Shown: one piece after another, positions 1 to 8,286 of the stretch | Numbering within the stretch: position 1 is the stretch's first letter | How the letters are laid out: each line of letters opens with the position of its first letter | Made by a program: the position numbers and the translations under genes | Notes under the pieces: model-generated | What the model saw: the letters and a program-made list of their open reading frames with translations, nothing else | The model's database searches: none | Told to the model about the DNA's origin: nothing | From: Mesorhizobium plurifarium | GTDB lineage: Bacteria; Pseudomonadota; Alphaproteobacteria; Rhizobiales; Rhizobiaceae | DNA length: 64,000 nt | Assembly (NCBI GenBank): GCA_000824785.1 | Contig: CCNB01000006.1 | Span: 302,770 to 366,769, forward strand | Direction of reading: 5' to 3'

Positions 1-87
1 CTTGCCGGGATTCGCGTGAGCTGCCGTCCTGACAAGTCGGTGATCGGAGGGCCTGCGGTACAAGATCAAGGCCCTGCAGGGAGTGGC

Positions 88-1455
88 TTACACCAGCATG
101 CCCATCGGGTTTTCGATCATGCGCTTGAAGGCGCCGAGCAGTTCCGCGCCGAGCGCGCCGTCGACGGCGCGATGGTCGGTCGACAGCGTCACCGACATCA
201 CGGTCGCGATCTTGATCTCGCCCTTCTTCACCACTGCCCGCTCTTCGCCCGCGCCGACCGCCAGGATCGTCGCATGCGGCGGGTTGATGACGGCGGCAAA
301 GTCCTTGATGCCGAACATGCCCAGATTGGACACCGCCGTCGTGCCGCCCTGATACTCTTCGGGCTTCAGCTTGCGGCTCCGGGCGCGGCTTGCCAGGTCC
401 TTCATCTCGTTGGAGATGACCGACAGCGTCTTTTCATCCGCATGCCGGATGATCGGCGTGATCAGGCCGCCGGGGATCGACACGGCAACGCCGACATCGG
501 CGTGCTTGTGCTTGACCATGGCGCTTTCGGTCCACGACGCGTTGGCATCCGGCACCGCCATCAGCGCCATCGCCATGGCCTTGATGACCATGTCGTTGAC
601 GGACAGCTTGTAGGCGGGAACCTCGCCCTTGTCGGTCTTCCGCATCGGGGCCGCGGCATTGAGCTGCGTGCGCAGCGCCAAGAGCGCATCGAGCTCGCAG
701 TCCAGCGTCAGATAGAAATGCGGGATGGTGGACTTCGCCTCGACCAGACGGCGCGCGATGGTCTTGCGCATGTTGTCGTGCGGCACGAGGTCGTAGGAGC
801 CTTCGGCAAACAGTTTCAGCACCTGATCGTCCGACATCGGCTTCGGCGCAGGCGCCGGAGCGGACGGGACTTCGACCGGAATCTCGGCGGCCGGCTGAAC
901 AGGAGTGGCCGCGCCTTTCGCGGCGACTGCGGCTTCGACGTCGGCGCGCACGACGCGGCCGCGCGGACCGCTGCCTGCTATAGCCGAAAGGTCTAGATTT
1001 GCCTCACGGGCCAAGCGTCGAGCCAGCGGCGTGGCTCGGGCAGGCCCCTGCGATTGGCTGATCTCCCCCCCTGTGGGGGAGATGGCCGGCAGGCCAGAGG
1101 GGGGCGCGACAGAATGAGTGGGTAGCGGGACAGCGCCCCCCTCTGTCGGCTTCGTCGACATCTCCCCCACGAGGGGGGAGATTGGCGCCTCACCCTGCTT
1201 GGCCTCATAAACCTCGTCGTCGGCATAGATCCAGGCGACGGGCTCACCGACGGGAATGTCGACGCGCTCCTTGCCGGTGACGTTGCGCAGCGTGCCGCTG
1301 GCCGGCGCATCGATCTCCATCGCCGCCTTGTCGGTCTCGATCTCGAAGAGCACGTCGCCCTTCTTGACGTGAGCGCCCTCCTCGGCGAACCAGCGCGAGA
1401 TCTGTCCGGTCGCCATGTCCATGTCGACCTTGGGAAGAATGACTTCTGTCGGCAT
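88..1455 (-). CDS. Dihydrolipoamide acyltransferase (E2) of a 2-oxo acid dehydrogenase complex, acetoin/pyruvate type
   Basis: The E2 core transfers an acyl group from E1 to CoA. The 455-residue protein has an N-terminal lipoyl domain (about 1-78, lipoyl lysine K43 in ETDKAAME), a peripheral subunit-binding domain (about 141-175, ATPLARRLAREANLDL) and a CoA-acyltransferase domain (about 225-455) with the catalytic DHRAVDG motif at 427-433. It is the last gene of the operon, 3 bases after E1beta. The linker at residues 91-133 is encoded by a palindromic repeat read in frame, which is odd and is listed separately. No E3 gene lies nearby, so a shared dihydrolipoamide dehydrogenase is presumed. 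The acyl substrate (acetoin, pyruvate or another 2-oxo acid) cannot be decided from sequence. Confidence 0.9.
   Translation of the reverse strand: MPTEVILPKVDMDMATGQISRWFAEEGAHVKKGDVLFEIETDKAAMEIDAPASGTLRNVTGKERVDIPVGEPVAWIYADDEVYEAKQGEAPISPLVGEMSTKPTEGGAVPLPTHSVAPPSGLPAISPTGGEISQSQGPARATPLARRLAREANLDLSAIAGSGPRGRVVRADVEAAVAAKGAATPVQPAAEIPVEVPSAPAPAPKPMSDDQVLKLFAEGSYDLVPHDNMRKTIARRLVEAKSTIPHFYLTLDCELDALLALRTQLNAAAPMRKTDKGEVPAYKLSVNDMVIKAMAMALMAVPDANASWTESAMVKHKHADVGVAVSIPGGLITPIIRHADEKTLSVISNEMKDLASRARSRKLKPEEYQGGTTAVSNLGMFGIKDFAAVINPPHATILAVGAGEERAVVKKGEIKIATVMSVTLSTDHRAVDGALGAELLGAFKRMIENPMGMLV
1061..1185. repeat. Palindromic repeat (family C) inserted in frame in the E2 gene
   Basis: Two inverted halves, each with its own hairpin: TCTCCCCCCCTGTGGGGGAGA at one end and TCTCCCCCACGAGGGGGGAG at the other, joined by GAGGGGGGCGC / GCGCCCCCCTC arms. 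The same architecture occurs between genes at 45841-46010 and 47931-48095. Here it lies inside the E2 reading frame and adds about 42 residues to the interdomain linker without a stop codon. Confidence 0.85.
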
Positions 1456-1458
1456 CGC

Positions 1459-2457
1459 TCAGCGGACCCCTTTCACGAGGTCGCGGGCAGCGGTGATGAT
1501 GTCGGGAACCTGCGGCACCGTCGCCTTTTCCAGATCCGGATTGTAGGGGATCGGCGTCTCGGCGCCGCCGAGGCGCACGATCGGCGCGTCGAGATAATCG
1601 AACGCCTCGCTTTCGGCGACGAGCGCGCTCACTTCCGCGCCGATGCCGAGCGTCTTCACCGCTTCGTAGACGCAGAGCAAACGCGAGGTTTTCTTCACGC
1701 TGTCGATGATGGTCTGCCTGTCGATCGGTCGGATCGTGCGCAGGTCGACCACTTCGATGTCGATGCCCTCGCCTTCCAGCGCCGCAGCGGCGTCGAGCGC
1801 CTTCTGCACCATGATCGACGTGGCGACGATGGTGAGGTCGCGGCCCTCGCGGCGGATCTCGGCCTTGCCGATCGGAACGGTGTAGTGGCCCTCGGGCACA
1901 TGGCCCTTCATCTTGTAGAGCAGCTTGTGCTCGAAGATCATGACCGGGTCCGGATCGGCGATCGCGGCCAGCAGCATGCCCTTGGCATCGTGCGGCGTCA
2001 CCGGCTGGATAACCTTCAGGCCAGGCACATGGCCGAGCCAGGCCTCCAGGCTCTGGCTGTGCTGCGCGGCGGCACCGGTGCCGGAGCCGGCCGGGAAGCG
2101 CATCACCACCGGCACCGAGACCTCGCCGCCGAGCATGAAGCGCATCTTGGCCGCCTGGTTGACGATCTGCTCCATGCCGAGCGTGGCGAAATCCGAGAAC
2201 TGGAATTCGAAGATCGGCCGCATGCCGGTGACGGCCGCCCCCACCGCGACGCCGGCGCCGCCCAGTTCGGAGATCGGCGTGTCGATGACCCGGTCGGTGC
2301 CGTAGCGTTCGACAAGATCGCCGGTCACCTGGAAGGCGCCGCCATAGACGCCGATATCCTCGCCCATCAGGAAGACGCGCTCGTCCATGTCCATGGCGAT
2401 CGCCATGGCTTCCTGGATCGCCTGGGCGTAGCTCAGTTCACGCACCGCGGCGTCCAT
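1459..2457 (-). CDS. 2-oxo acid dehydrogenase E1 component, beta subunit (transketolase-like)
   Basis: With E1alpha it forms the thiamine diphosphate-dependent heterotetramer that decarboxylates or cleaves the substrate. The 332 residues match the usual length of free beta subunits and, unlike PdhB of many rhizobia, carry no fused lipoyl domain. An N-terminal pyrimidine-binding transketolase domain (about 5-180, with [14 protein letters not shown] and [14 protein letters not shown]) is followed by the C-terminal transketolase domain (about 200-325, [10 protein letters not shown]). Its ATG overlaps the E1alpha stop by one base (TGATG), which indicates translational coupling and fixes the start. 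Confidence 0.92.
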   Translation of the reverse strand: MDAAVRELSYAQAIQEAMAIAMDMDERVFLMGEDIGVYGGAFQVTGDLVERYGTDRVIDTPISELGGAGVAVGAAVTGMRPIFEFQFSDFATLGMEQIVNQAAKMRFMLGGEVSVPVVMRFPAGSGTGAAAQHSQSLEAWLGHVPGLKVIQPVTPHDAKGMLLAAIADPDPVMIFEHKLLYKMKGHVPEGHYTVPIGKAEIRREGRDLTIVATSIMVQKALDAAAALEGEGIDIEVVDLRTIRPIDRQTIIDSVKKTSRLLCVYEAVKTLGIGAEVSALVAESEAFDYLDAPIVRLGGAETPIPYNPDLEKATVPQVPDIITAARDLVKGVR

Positions 2458-3485
2458 CACGCATGCTCCGTGTAAACATAGTTCTGAAGGGTGGCGATCT
2501 CGGGCGCGGGGCTTGCCTTGGCGAACTCGATGCCGTCGGCGATTTCCTTGGCGACCGCGTCGCGGATCGCCTGGATGCCCTGGTCGTCGATGAAGCCGAA
2601 ATCGCGCAGCTCGGTCTCGAACAGCGTGATCGGATCGCGGTTCGCCATCCAATCCTCGATCTCTTCCTTGGTGCGGTAGCGGTTGCGGTCGCTCTTGGAA
2701 TGGCCGCGATGACGGTAGGTCTTGGATTCGATCAGCGTCGGCCCCTCGCCCGCGCGGGCCCGCTCGACCGCCTTGAAGGATGCCTCGGCGACCTCGGAGA
2801 AGATGTTGCCGTTGACGATGACGCCCGGCATCGAATAGGCGGCCGCCCGCTCGGCGATGTTCTTCACCGCGGTCGAACGCGCCGTCGAGGTCGACATGCC
2901 GTAGCCGTTGTTCTCGCACACGAAGATCACCGGCAGCTTCCAGATCGCCGCCATGTTCAGCGCCTCGTGGAAAGCGCCTTCATTGTTGGCGCCGTCGCCG
3001 AAGAAGGAGACCACGACCTTGCCGGTCTTCATCCTCTTGGACGAAAGCGCAGCACCCACCGCGATCGGAATGCCGCCGGCGACGATGCCGTTGGCGCCGA
3101 GATTGCCCTTGGCGACATCGGCGATGTGCATGGAGCCGCCGCGGCCTTTGCAGTAGCCCGTGGTCTTGCCGAAGAACTCCGCGAACATGCGGCTGACCTC
3201 GGCGCCCTTGGCGATGCAATGGCCATGGCCACGATGCGTCGAGGTGATCTGGTCATCCTCGGCGAGCGGCATGCAGATGCCCATGGCGCTGGCTTCCTGG
3301 CCGATCGACAGATGCATGGTGCCATGGATGAGGCCGCGCATGTAGCACTCTTCCGCGCCCTCTTCGAAGCGGCGGATGAGGTACATCTTGTGAAGCACCT
3401 GCCTGAGCTGTTCCGGACTGTACTGGCGATAGACGAAAGGCAGGTTGGCCCGGCTATCCACGACGGCTTTGCTGGCTCCGGCCAT
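2457..3485 (-). CDS. Thiamine diphosphate-dependent 2-oxo acid/acetoin dehydrogenase E1 component, alpha subunit
   Basis: 342 residues. The thiamine-binding motif begins with GDGANNEG at residues 163-170 and ends with ENNGYGMS near 190. The phosphorylation-loop region [10 protein letters not shown] is also present. The lack of an N-terminal extension and the sequence around [10 protein letters not shown] resemble acetoin dehydrogenase AcoA as much as pyruvate dehydrogenase PdhA. The start at 3485 is chosen because it lies 2 bases after the preceding gene's stop; upstream extension in this frame is a shadow of that gene. Substrate specificity is inferred only to the family level. Confidence 0.9.
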   Translation of the reverse strand: MAGASKAVVDSRANLPFVYRQYSPEQLRQVLHKMYLIRRFEEGAEECYMRGLIHGTMHLSIGQEASAMGICMPLAEDDQITSTHRGHGHCIAKGAEVSRMFAEFFGKTTGYCKGRGGSMHIADVAKGNLGANGIVAGGIPIAVGAALSSKRMKTGKVVVSFFGDGANNEGAFHEALNMAAIWKLPVIFVCENNGYGMSTSTARSTAVKNIAERAAAYSMPGVIVNGNIFSEVAEASFKAVERARAGEGPTLIESKTYRHRGHSKSDRNRYRTKEEIEDWMANRDPITLFETELRDFGFIDDQGIQAIRDAVAKEIADGIEFAKASPAPEIATLQNYVYTEHA

Positions 3486-3487
3486 GA

Positions 3488-4816
3488 TCACGCCTCCACA
3501 GCGCCGTAAACGAGCTTGTCCTGGCGGGCGCGCAGCTCGGCGATCTTCGAGCCCGGCGCCGGCGCCGCGTTGGTATAGGTGATGAGCTCGCCCTTCTTGA
3601 TGGGCGCCGTGACGGATCCGCCCTGCAGCAGGCCGCAGGGGATGGCCCGCGCCGCATGGGCCTCCGGCGCCGTCATGATCCAGGCGCGATAGCAATATTC
3701 GCCGATGGCATCGAGCTTGTCGCCCGGCTTCAGATCCTTCTTGGCGACCGCGCAGACCTCGGCCACGGGCTTCGCCAGCGGCACCATGTCGGCCTTGCCG
3801 TAGAGCACGACGCGAGCGCAGGTCAGCGGCACTTCCAGCGAGGTCAGATGATAGGGGCGATGGAAGGTGAAATACGGGCCCTTGCCCATCTTCAGGTCCT
3901 CCATGCGCTCCGAAATGCGCGGATGCGACATGTCGGCGACGACGAAGACGCCCGGCGCCACGCCCTTGCCGATCGAATAGTCGACGACGCCGACCTTCGA
4001 CAGCACGCCACCATCCTTCTGCGGCACCAGCACCTTGGACAATTCGCCCAGCGTCGCGGACGGGCCGTGCATGCCGGGCTTGTCGGGAACCAGTCCGGTC
4101 GCGTTGGCGATCGCCGCCATCTCGACCATGGTCTTCGAACCGTCGACGAATTCGACCAGCATCCGCACATTCATATGCCGGCGCTTCGCCTCCTCCTCAT
4201 AGTCCGGAGGCGTGGCGTCGATGTTGAGCGGGTTGTTCTTGCCCTTGCCGGCGGCAACGATCGGGTGGCCCATGGCGGAGACGAACTCGATCAGCTCCAT
4301 GCAGGAAGACGGCTCGTCGCCGGCGCCTAGCGAATAGGTGACGCCGAGGCGGTCGGCTTCGCTCTTGAGATAGGCCCCGATGGTGACGTCGGCTTCGACA
4401 TTCATCATCACCAGGTGTTTGCCGTGCTCCATGGCGCGCAGGCCGATCTCTGCGCCGACGGCTGGAACGCCGGTCGCGTCGATGACCACGTCGATCAGGT
4501 CGTTGCCGATGATCAGGCTGGAGTCGTTGGTGACGGCGATCTTGCCGGCCTCCATGGCCGAGGTCATTGCCGAGGCGCTCGACACTTCCCGCGCGTGTCC
4601 GGTTTCCTGGAAAGCGATATCGACGGCCTTGCTGGCCGCGGGAAGGTTCAATTCGGAGATGGCACCGATCTCGATGCCGGACATATGGGCGACGCGGGTG
4701 ACGATGTCGGTGCCCATTTCGCCGGAGCCGATCAGGCCGATGCGAATAGGCTTGCCGGACTTGGCTCGTTCATCGAGATCGCGGGCAAGGCCCGTCAACG
4801 AAACATTGGACGCCAT
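3488..4816 (-). CDS. SAF-domain oxidoreductase related to homoserine dehydrogenase
   Basis: 442-residue protein with an N-terminal Rossmann fold (GSGEMG at about 30-35) resembling homoserine dehydrogenase-type NAD(P) domains and a C-terminal SAF-type segment (about 350-420) ending in a KKGELITYTN motif. It belongs to the predicted family often described as homoserine dehydrogenase with C-terminal SAF domain. The start at 4816 is preferred over 4834 because GGGAGGAAT sits 9-10 bases before it and lies after the 4834 codon. It is the first gene of an operon with E1alpha, E1beta and E2, so it probably supplies or prepares the substrate of that complex. The reaction is not known to me. Confidence 0.8.
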   Translation of the reverse strand: MASNVSLTGLARDLDERAKSGKPIRIGLIGSGEMGTDIVTRVAHMSGIEIGAISELNLPAASKAVDIAFQETGHAREVSSASAMTSAMEAGKIAVTNDSSLIIGNDLIDVVIDATGVPAVGAEIGLRAMEHGKHLVMMNVEADVTIGAYLKSEADRLGVTYSLGAGDEPSSCMELIEFVSAMGHPIVAAGKGKNNPLNIDATPPDYEEEAKRRHMNVRMLVEFVDGSKTMVEMAAIANATGLVPDKPGMHGPSATLGELSKVLVPQKDGGVLSKVGVVDYSIGKGVAPGVFVVADMSHPRISERMEDLKMGKGPYFTFHRPYHLTSLEVPLTCARVVLYGKADMVPLAKPVAEVCAVAKKDLKPGDKLDAIGEYCYRAWIMTAPEAHAARAIPCGLLQGGSVTAPIKKGELITYTNAAPAPGSKIAELRARQDKLVYGAVEA

Positions 4817-5075
4817 ACCGTGTATTCCTCCCATATCGCATGCTGTTCGGTTGCTTGACCGGTATTGAACATATGTATTTCTGTCAAGACTAATGTCCAG
4901 AATTTGGCCATCGGTCGACGCTTTTCGAATTGGTCGGGGCGCAACGGCGAAACACGCCGACGGCTGGCGCGCTATGCGGAGCTAAATAGAGGCGAGCGCT
5001 CGCGCGCCGGGGCGCCGGTCAAGGCCGCGCGGCAGCCCTTTCGCGGGCCGCAAACAGATATCTAGGCGGGAATTG

Positions 5076-5534
5076 TTACTGGCAAACGTCGACCCATACG
5101 GCGCCGACCAGATCGGCCATGCGCTGCGGCGTGATGCGCACCGCGGCATTGGTGGCGCCGGCGGCGGGTACGACTTCGTCGAAAGGCCTGAGCGACAGGT
5201 CGCAATAGATCGGCAGCGGCGCCGGCAGGCCGAACGGGCAGACGCCGCCCGGCGGATGGCTGGTGACGGCCAGCACCTCCTCGCCGCCCAGCATGCGCGG
5301 CTTGCCGCCCATCCTGTCCTTGAATCTGCGATTGTCGAGCCGGGCGATGCCGCTGGTCACCACCAGCATGGTCTCGTCGCCGACGCGCAGGCAGATCGTC
5401 TTGGCGATCTGCGCCGGCATGACGCCATGGGCTTCGGCCGCCAGCGCGACAGTGGCCGAGCTTGCCTCGGTGACGATGACTTCCACGTCCGGCGCGTGCG
5501 CGGCAAAGAAGGCGCGAACCGATTCCAAGCTCAT
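5076..5534 (-). CDS. YbaK/EbsC family protein, aminoacyl-tRNA deacylase-type domain
   Basis: 152 residues spanning one YbaK domain. This fold hydrolyses mischarged aminoacyl-tRNA, for example Cys-tRNA(Pro), in trans. Recognisable family features are the central AKTICLRVGDETMLVVTSG strand, the conserved lysine in that segment, and the GGVCPFGLP loop followed by LPIYCDLSL. It stands alone, with 259 bases between it and the E1/E2 operon and a dispersed repeat behind its start. Which tRNA it edits cannot be read from the sequence. Confidence 0.85.
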   Translation of the reverse strand: MSLESVRAFFAAHAPDVEVIVTEASSATVALAAEAHGVMPAQIAKTICLRVGDETMLVVTSGIARLDNRRFKDRMGGKPRMLGGEEVLAVTSHPPGGVCPFGLPAPLPIYCDLSLRPFDEVVPAAGATNAAVRITPQRMADLVGAVWVDVCQ

Positions 5535-5556
5535 GTGAATTCCTCGTCAGGATATC

Positions 5557-5614
5557 TTTGTCTTTACACGCAATTCCGGACGGAAAACCGCTCACATTTT
5601 TCCCGGAATTGCTC
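5557..5614. repeat. Dispersed hairpin repeat, family A, copy 1
   Basis: Inverted arms GCAATTCCGG and CCGGAATTGC enclose CGGAAAACCG. The same element recurs at 29631-29726 and 38411-38514. It lies between the YbaK-type gene and the HTH gene, outside coding sequence. Confidence 0.75.
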
Positions 5615-5692
5615 GAGCACCAGCGGTGGCGAATCGCATGATGCGGCCGATCTTGGCAAGAGCCAGCGCCTGTGCCGCGAAGGCACTAAAAA

Positions 5693-5722
5693 GCCCACCG
5701 GGCGAAATCCCGGCGGGCTCCT
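5693..5722 (-). terminator. Rho-independent terminator of the HTH gene
   Basis: On the minus strand AGCCCGCCGGG pairs with CCCGGTGGGCT (one G-T pair) around an ATTTCG loop and is followed by TTTTTAG. It lies 22 bases after the stop of the gene at 5744-6010. Confidence 0.75.
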
Positions 5723-5743
5723 CGATGGGCGTCTTTCGCGCCT

Positions 5744-6010
5744 CTATTGCTGGGTAGGCCGGTTCTCTTCGGCCGGCATTTTGATCAATTCCTCTTCCGG
5801 CATCTGCAGGGCCGAAGCGATGCGCCGGAGCTTGGCGGGGTCGGCGTCCTTGCCGTCCTCGATGTCGACGATCTCGCCCACGGCCAGGCCGCAGGTCAAA
5901 GAGAGTTCCTCGATCGTATATCCCCTCGTTTCGCGAGCGGCTTTCAACGGGTTGAGGCCGGACGCGGCAATGATGTTGTTGGAAACAGCGTTTCGTGCGG
6001 TGTTGGGCAT
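5744..6010 (-). CDS. Small XRE-type helix-turn-helix protein
   Basis: 88 residues. The segment ARETRGYTIEELSLTCGLAV reads as the two helices of an XRE/Cro-type helix-turn-helix, followed by VGEIVDIEDGKDADPAKLRRI, the usual continuation of the domain. The start at 6010 is set by AAGGAG five bases upstream. It is a single domain without a sensor, transcribed divergently from the exported-protein gene at 6305 with 294 bases between. Targets are unknown. Confidence 0.7.
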   Translation of the reverse strand: MPNTARNAVSNNIIAASGLNPLKAARETRGYTIEELSLTCGLAVGEIVDIEDGKDADPAKLRRIASALQMPEEELIKMPAEENRPTQQ

Positions 6011-6304
6011 GGCAACTCCTTGGGATGAAACAGGGTCTGATGAAATGGTGTTGCCTGAGACGGGCGGGAGAATGCTCGTTAACACATGATTTGCCAAGAG
6101 CACCGATGCGGCGTCACGCCATCGTGAAGCGGCGTTTTGGCCGTGCCTCAGGTTCACACAATGTAAGGTCGCGCAGCGCTCAATCAAGTTCTTTTGAAGG
6201 TCCGAGACCGGATTCGCCGGCATTTTCGACGTCCCGATTCGTTAGCTTGCCGTCACCGGTGGCCGACAGACGGCGCCGGAAGTTTCCCGGAAGGACCAGA
6301 TGCC

Positions 6305-6913
6305 ATGAATTTGAAATCGTTCGCAATTGTGCTTGGCACAATCTCAAGCGTCATCGGCGCGACGCAATCATGGGCGACGGATGCCACACGTGTTCGAGGC
6401 ACTGTCGTCAGCCTTGCCGGATCGACGCTGACGGTCAAGGACCGCAACGGCAAGACCGATGCGATCACGCTTGCTGACGGCTGGAAGATTTCAGGTGTCG
6501 CCAAGGCATCGGCAGCCGATATCAAGCAGGGTGATTTTCTCGGCATCGCCTCGATATCCAAGGCCGATGGGGGCAGCGGCGCGCTGGAGGTCGTGATCTT
6601 TCCTGCCGCTCTGAAGGGTACGGGTGAAGGCGATCGCAACTGGGATTTGCAGCCCAATAGCCGCATGACCAACGGTACCGTCGCCGATGTCACCGAGATC
6701 GCGGGCCGCACGGTCACGCTCACCTATGACAACGGCCAGAAGAAACAGATCGCGATCCCGCAGACCACACCGATCGTGACGTTCGCCGCCGCCACGCCGG
6801 CGGATCTCACGCCGGGCGTCGCAGTGTTCGTCAACGCCGAGCGCAACGGCGACGGCAAGCTCGTCGCCAACCGGGTCGTGGTGGGGAATCACGGCGTCGC
6901 GCCACCTATGTAA
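6305..6913 (+). CDS. Exported protein with two repeated beta domains (DUF5666-like)
   Basis: 202 residues. The N-terminus (MNLKSFAIVLGTISSVIGA ... SWA) reads as a Sec signal peptide cleaved near residue 24. Two similar modules follow: VRGTVVSLAGSTLTVKDRNG and NGTVADVTEIAGRTVTLTYDNG, each a short OB-like beta unit as in DUF5666 proteins. The start at 6305 was chosen for the signal peptide and GGAAGGA upstream; in-frame codons upstream add a non-hydrophobic, arginine-rich stretch. Periplasmic location is inferred; function unknown. Confidence 0.65.
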   Translation: MNLKSFAIVLGTISSVIGATQSWATDATRVRGTVVSLAGSTLTVKDRNGKTDAITLADGWKISGVAKASAADIKQGDFLGIASISKADGGSGALEVVIFPAALKGTGEGDRNWDLQPNSRMTNGTVADVTEIAGRTVTLTYDNGQKKQIAIPQTTPIVTFAAATPADLTPGVAVFVNAERNGDGKLVANRVVVGNHGVAPPM

Positions 6914-7127
6914 GGCCGCATCCTCGGATTTCCAGAAATCGCGCGGTCTTCGCCCGTCAGGCCGGGCATGCGGCGCAAGAGGGCTTCCCAGAAACAATCC
7001 AGAAACAAAAATCTACATTTGGGAAAAATTGTCGAAAAAAACCAGGAGGATAGTCCCTATCGCGAGGCTTGGGTCACCGATTTGCTCCGGTGAATCTCTG
7101 AACGCCCGCGTAAAAGGAAACGAAGTC

Positions 7128-7331
7128 ATGAAGAAGTCCCTCCTCTCCGCGCTCGGGCTGGCTCTGGCCCTGGCGTTCACCATGCCGATCCTCGGCGCCA
7201 CCAGCGCCGACGCGGCTCCGATGAAGAAGCATCACCATCATCGCCATCACCGCAGGCATCATCACCGCGTTCATCATCACCATCACCACCATCATCACCA
7301 CCACAAGAAGATGGCTCCGAAGAAGGCCTGA
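7128..7331 (+). CDS. Small exported histidine-rich protein, possible metal binder
   Basis: 67 residues: a signal peptide (about 1-28, MKKSLLSALGLALALAFTMP, cleavage near ADAA) and a mature tail of about 39 residues that contains 20 histidines in runs of 4, 2, 3 and 11 interspersed with Arg and Lys. The start at 7128 has AAAGGAAACGA just upstream. Such tails bind Ni, Zn, Cu or Co in other periplasmic proteins; that role is inferred here. There is no metal transporter or chaperone next to it. The gene is followed by a likely terminator. Confidence 0.75.
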   Translation: MKKSLLSALGLALALAFTMPILGATSADAAPMKKHHHHRHHRRHHHRVHHHHHHHHHHHKKMAPKKA

Positions 7332-7344
7332 TCCTTCCCTTCTG

Positions 7345-7402
7345 CCGATGGGAAGACAGGCCTTCGCTTGTCGAGCGGCCCAGCCTTCCCATCGGGTTTC
7401 TT
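7345..7402 (+). terminator. Probable terminator of the histidine-rich gene
   Basis: Perfect 11-bp arms CCGATGGGAAG (7345-7355) and CTTCCCATCGG (7385-7395), followed by GTTTCTT. The loop is long (29 bases) but holds a smaller GGCC-based stem. Confidence 0.5.
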
Positions 7403-7410
7403 CAGCTTAA

Positions 7411-7508
7411 AGCATGTCTCCCGAAAGTGGGAACCGGTTTTGGGACAAAGACATGGGTAGCGTGAAGCGCAGAGGGCGACACTGAAAGATCGCGACGCGC
7501 TTTAACAT
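7411..7508. repeat. Dispersed repeat, family B, copy 1
   Basis: Core GCATGTCTCCCGAAAGTGGG, then GAACCGGTTT and GGGACAAAGACATG, and further on GATCGCGACGCGCTTTA. The same blocks appear in the opposite orientation at 55487-55591 and a diverged relative lies at 27343-27402. Non-coding here. Confidence 0.75.
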
Positions 7509-7958
7509 CCGGTGATCGAACCGCATGCCGGAATGTATGTGATGGGGCCTGCGCTGATCTGCCGGCCAGACCTGGTGCCGGCGGTAGCCCCTGTCGTCCT
7601 GACGCTTCGCCACCAAGCTCGGCTATCTGCCAAATCCCATCCCCCACGAGCAGTAACGAGCTGACGTTGTGGCGGAAGATCGTCAACCAAAATCCGCCGT
7701 TCGTGACGCTGGCCGACAAGCTGGCGGCGGAGTGGGCCGCTTCCATGCCGAGGCGCTGCGCGCCGGATGCGCCGCGAGAGCCGCACCCAGGCTCTTTCAA
7801 TCCGTTGATATTGCCGGCCAAACGAAAAAATCGCGCGGCATATGAACCTTTCCATTGCGGGCAGCACTAAGCGGTCATGGGCGCCGCGAAGGCGCTCCTC
7901 AACCCAACGGGACGCCAGGAGAACGCGAGCCCGACAACCAATGGAAGGAAATGTACAA
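7509..7958. other. Stretch without a convincing gene
   Basis: Together with the terminator and repeat before it, this fills the 627 bases between the histidine-rich gene and the next gene. A minus-strand reading frame of 139 codons covers 7402-7821, but it runs into the family B repeat, shows no domain, and has no ribosome binding site that I can see. It may be a gene remnant. Confidence 0.4.
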
Positions 7959-8219
7959 ATGACCAACCTCAAGCGTATCACCCTGGCCGCGGCTCTCATC
8001 GTCTCGGCTTTCGGCTCGGTCCCGGCGCCGGCCTTCGCGGGCATTCTGCCCGGCAGTGACGGCCCGATCTGCAAAGGCCAGGGCCCGTGCTCCCAACTGA
8101 AGGCCAACTGCAAGGGCACATATGTCGACGCCACCGATTCTTCGGGCACCGTCTATGGCAAATGCCGCCCGGCCACGGTTCAGGTCGACCAGAAGAGCAA
8201 GATCAAGCTCGCTCGCTGA
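7959..8219 (+). CDS. Small secreted protein with four cysteines
   Basis: 86 residues. A clear signal peptide (MTNLKRITLAAALIVSAFGS ... AFA) ends near residue 28. The mature part has cysteines in ICKG, PCSQ, NCKG and KCRP, a spacing that would allow two disulfides in the periplasm. The start at 7959 follows GGAAGGAA by 8 bases; upstream in-frame codons are not protein-like. I do not recognise the family. A long perfect hairpin follows the stop. Confidence 0.65.
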   Translation: MTNLKRITLAAALIVSAFGSVPAPAFAGILPGSDGPICKGQGPCSQLKANCKGTYVDATDSSGTVYGKCRPATVQVDQKSKIKLAR

Positions 8220-8233
8220 TCCCACCCGCGGCA

Positions 8234-8270
8234 TGGAAATGGCGGCCGCATTTTGCGGCCGCCATTTCCA
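8234..8270. terminator. 17-bp perfect hairpin between convergent genes
   Basis: TGGAAATGGCGGCCGCA (8234-8250) and its exact reverse complement (8254-8270) flank a TTT loop. It sits between two convergent genes, 15 and 17 bases from their stops, so it probably ends transcription from both sides, although neither side has a strong T-run. Confidence 0.6.
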
Positions 8271-8286
8271 TAGCGATTCCAAAGGA

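Noticed and set aside
4870..4895. Promoter with a TTGACA box upstream of the SAF-domain gene
   Set aside because: The -35-like hexamer is present on the minus strand, but no acceptable -10 element lies at 16-18 bases, so I did not call it.
4865..5065. A 66-codon plus-strand frame in the gap before the YbaK gene
   Set aside because: Arginine-rich, no ribosome binding site, no conserved features.
7402..7821. A 139-codon minus-strand frame as a gene
   Set aside because: It ends inside a dispersed repeat and has no ribosome binding site, domain or signal peptide that I can see. It could be a remnant, but the evidence is too weak to call.
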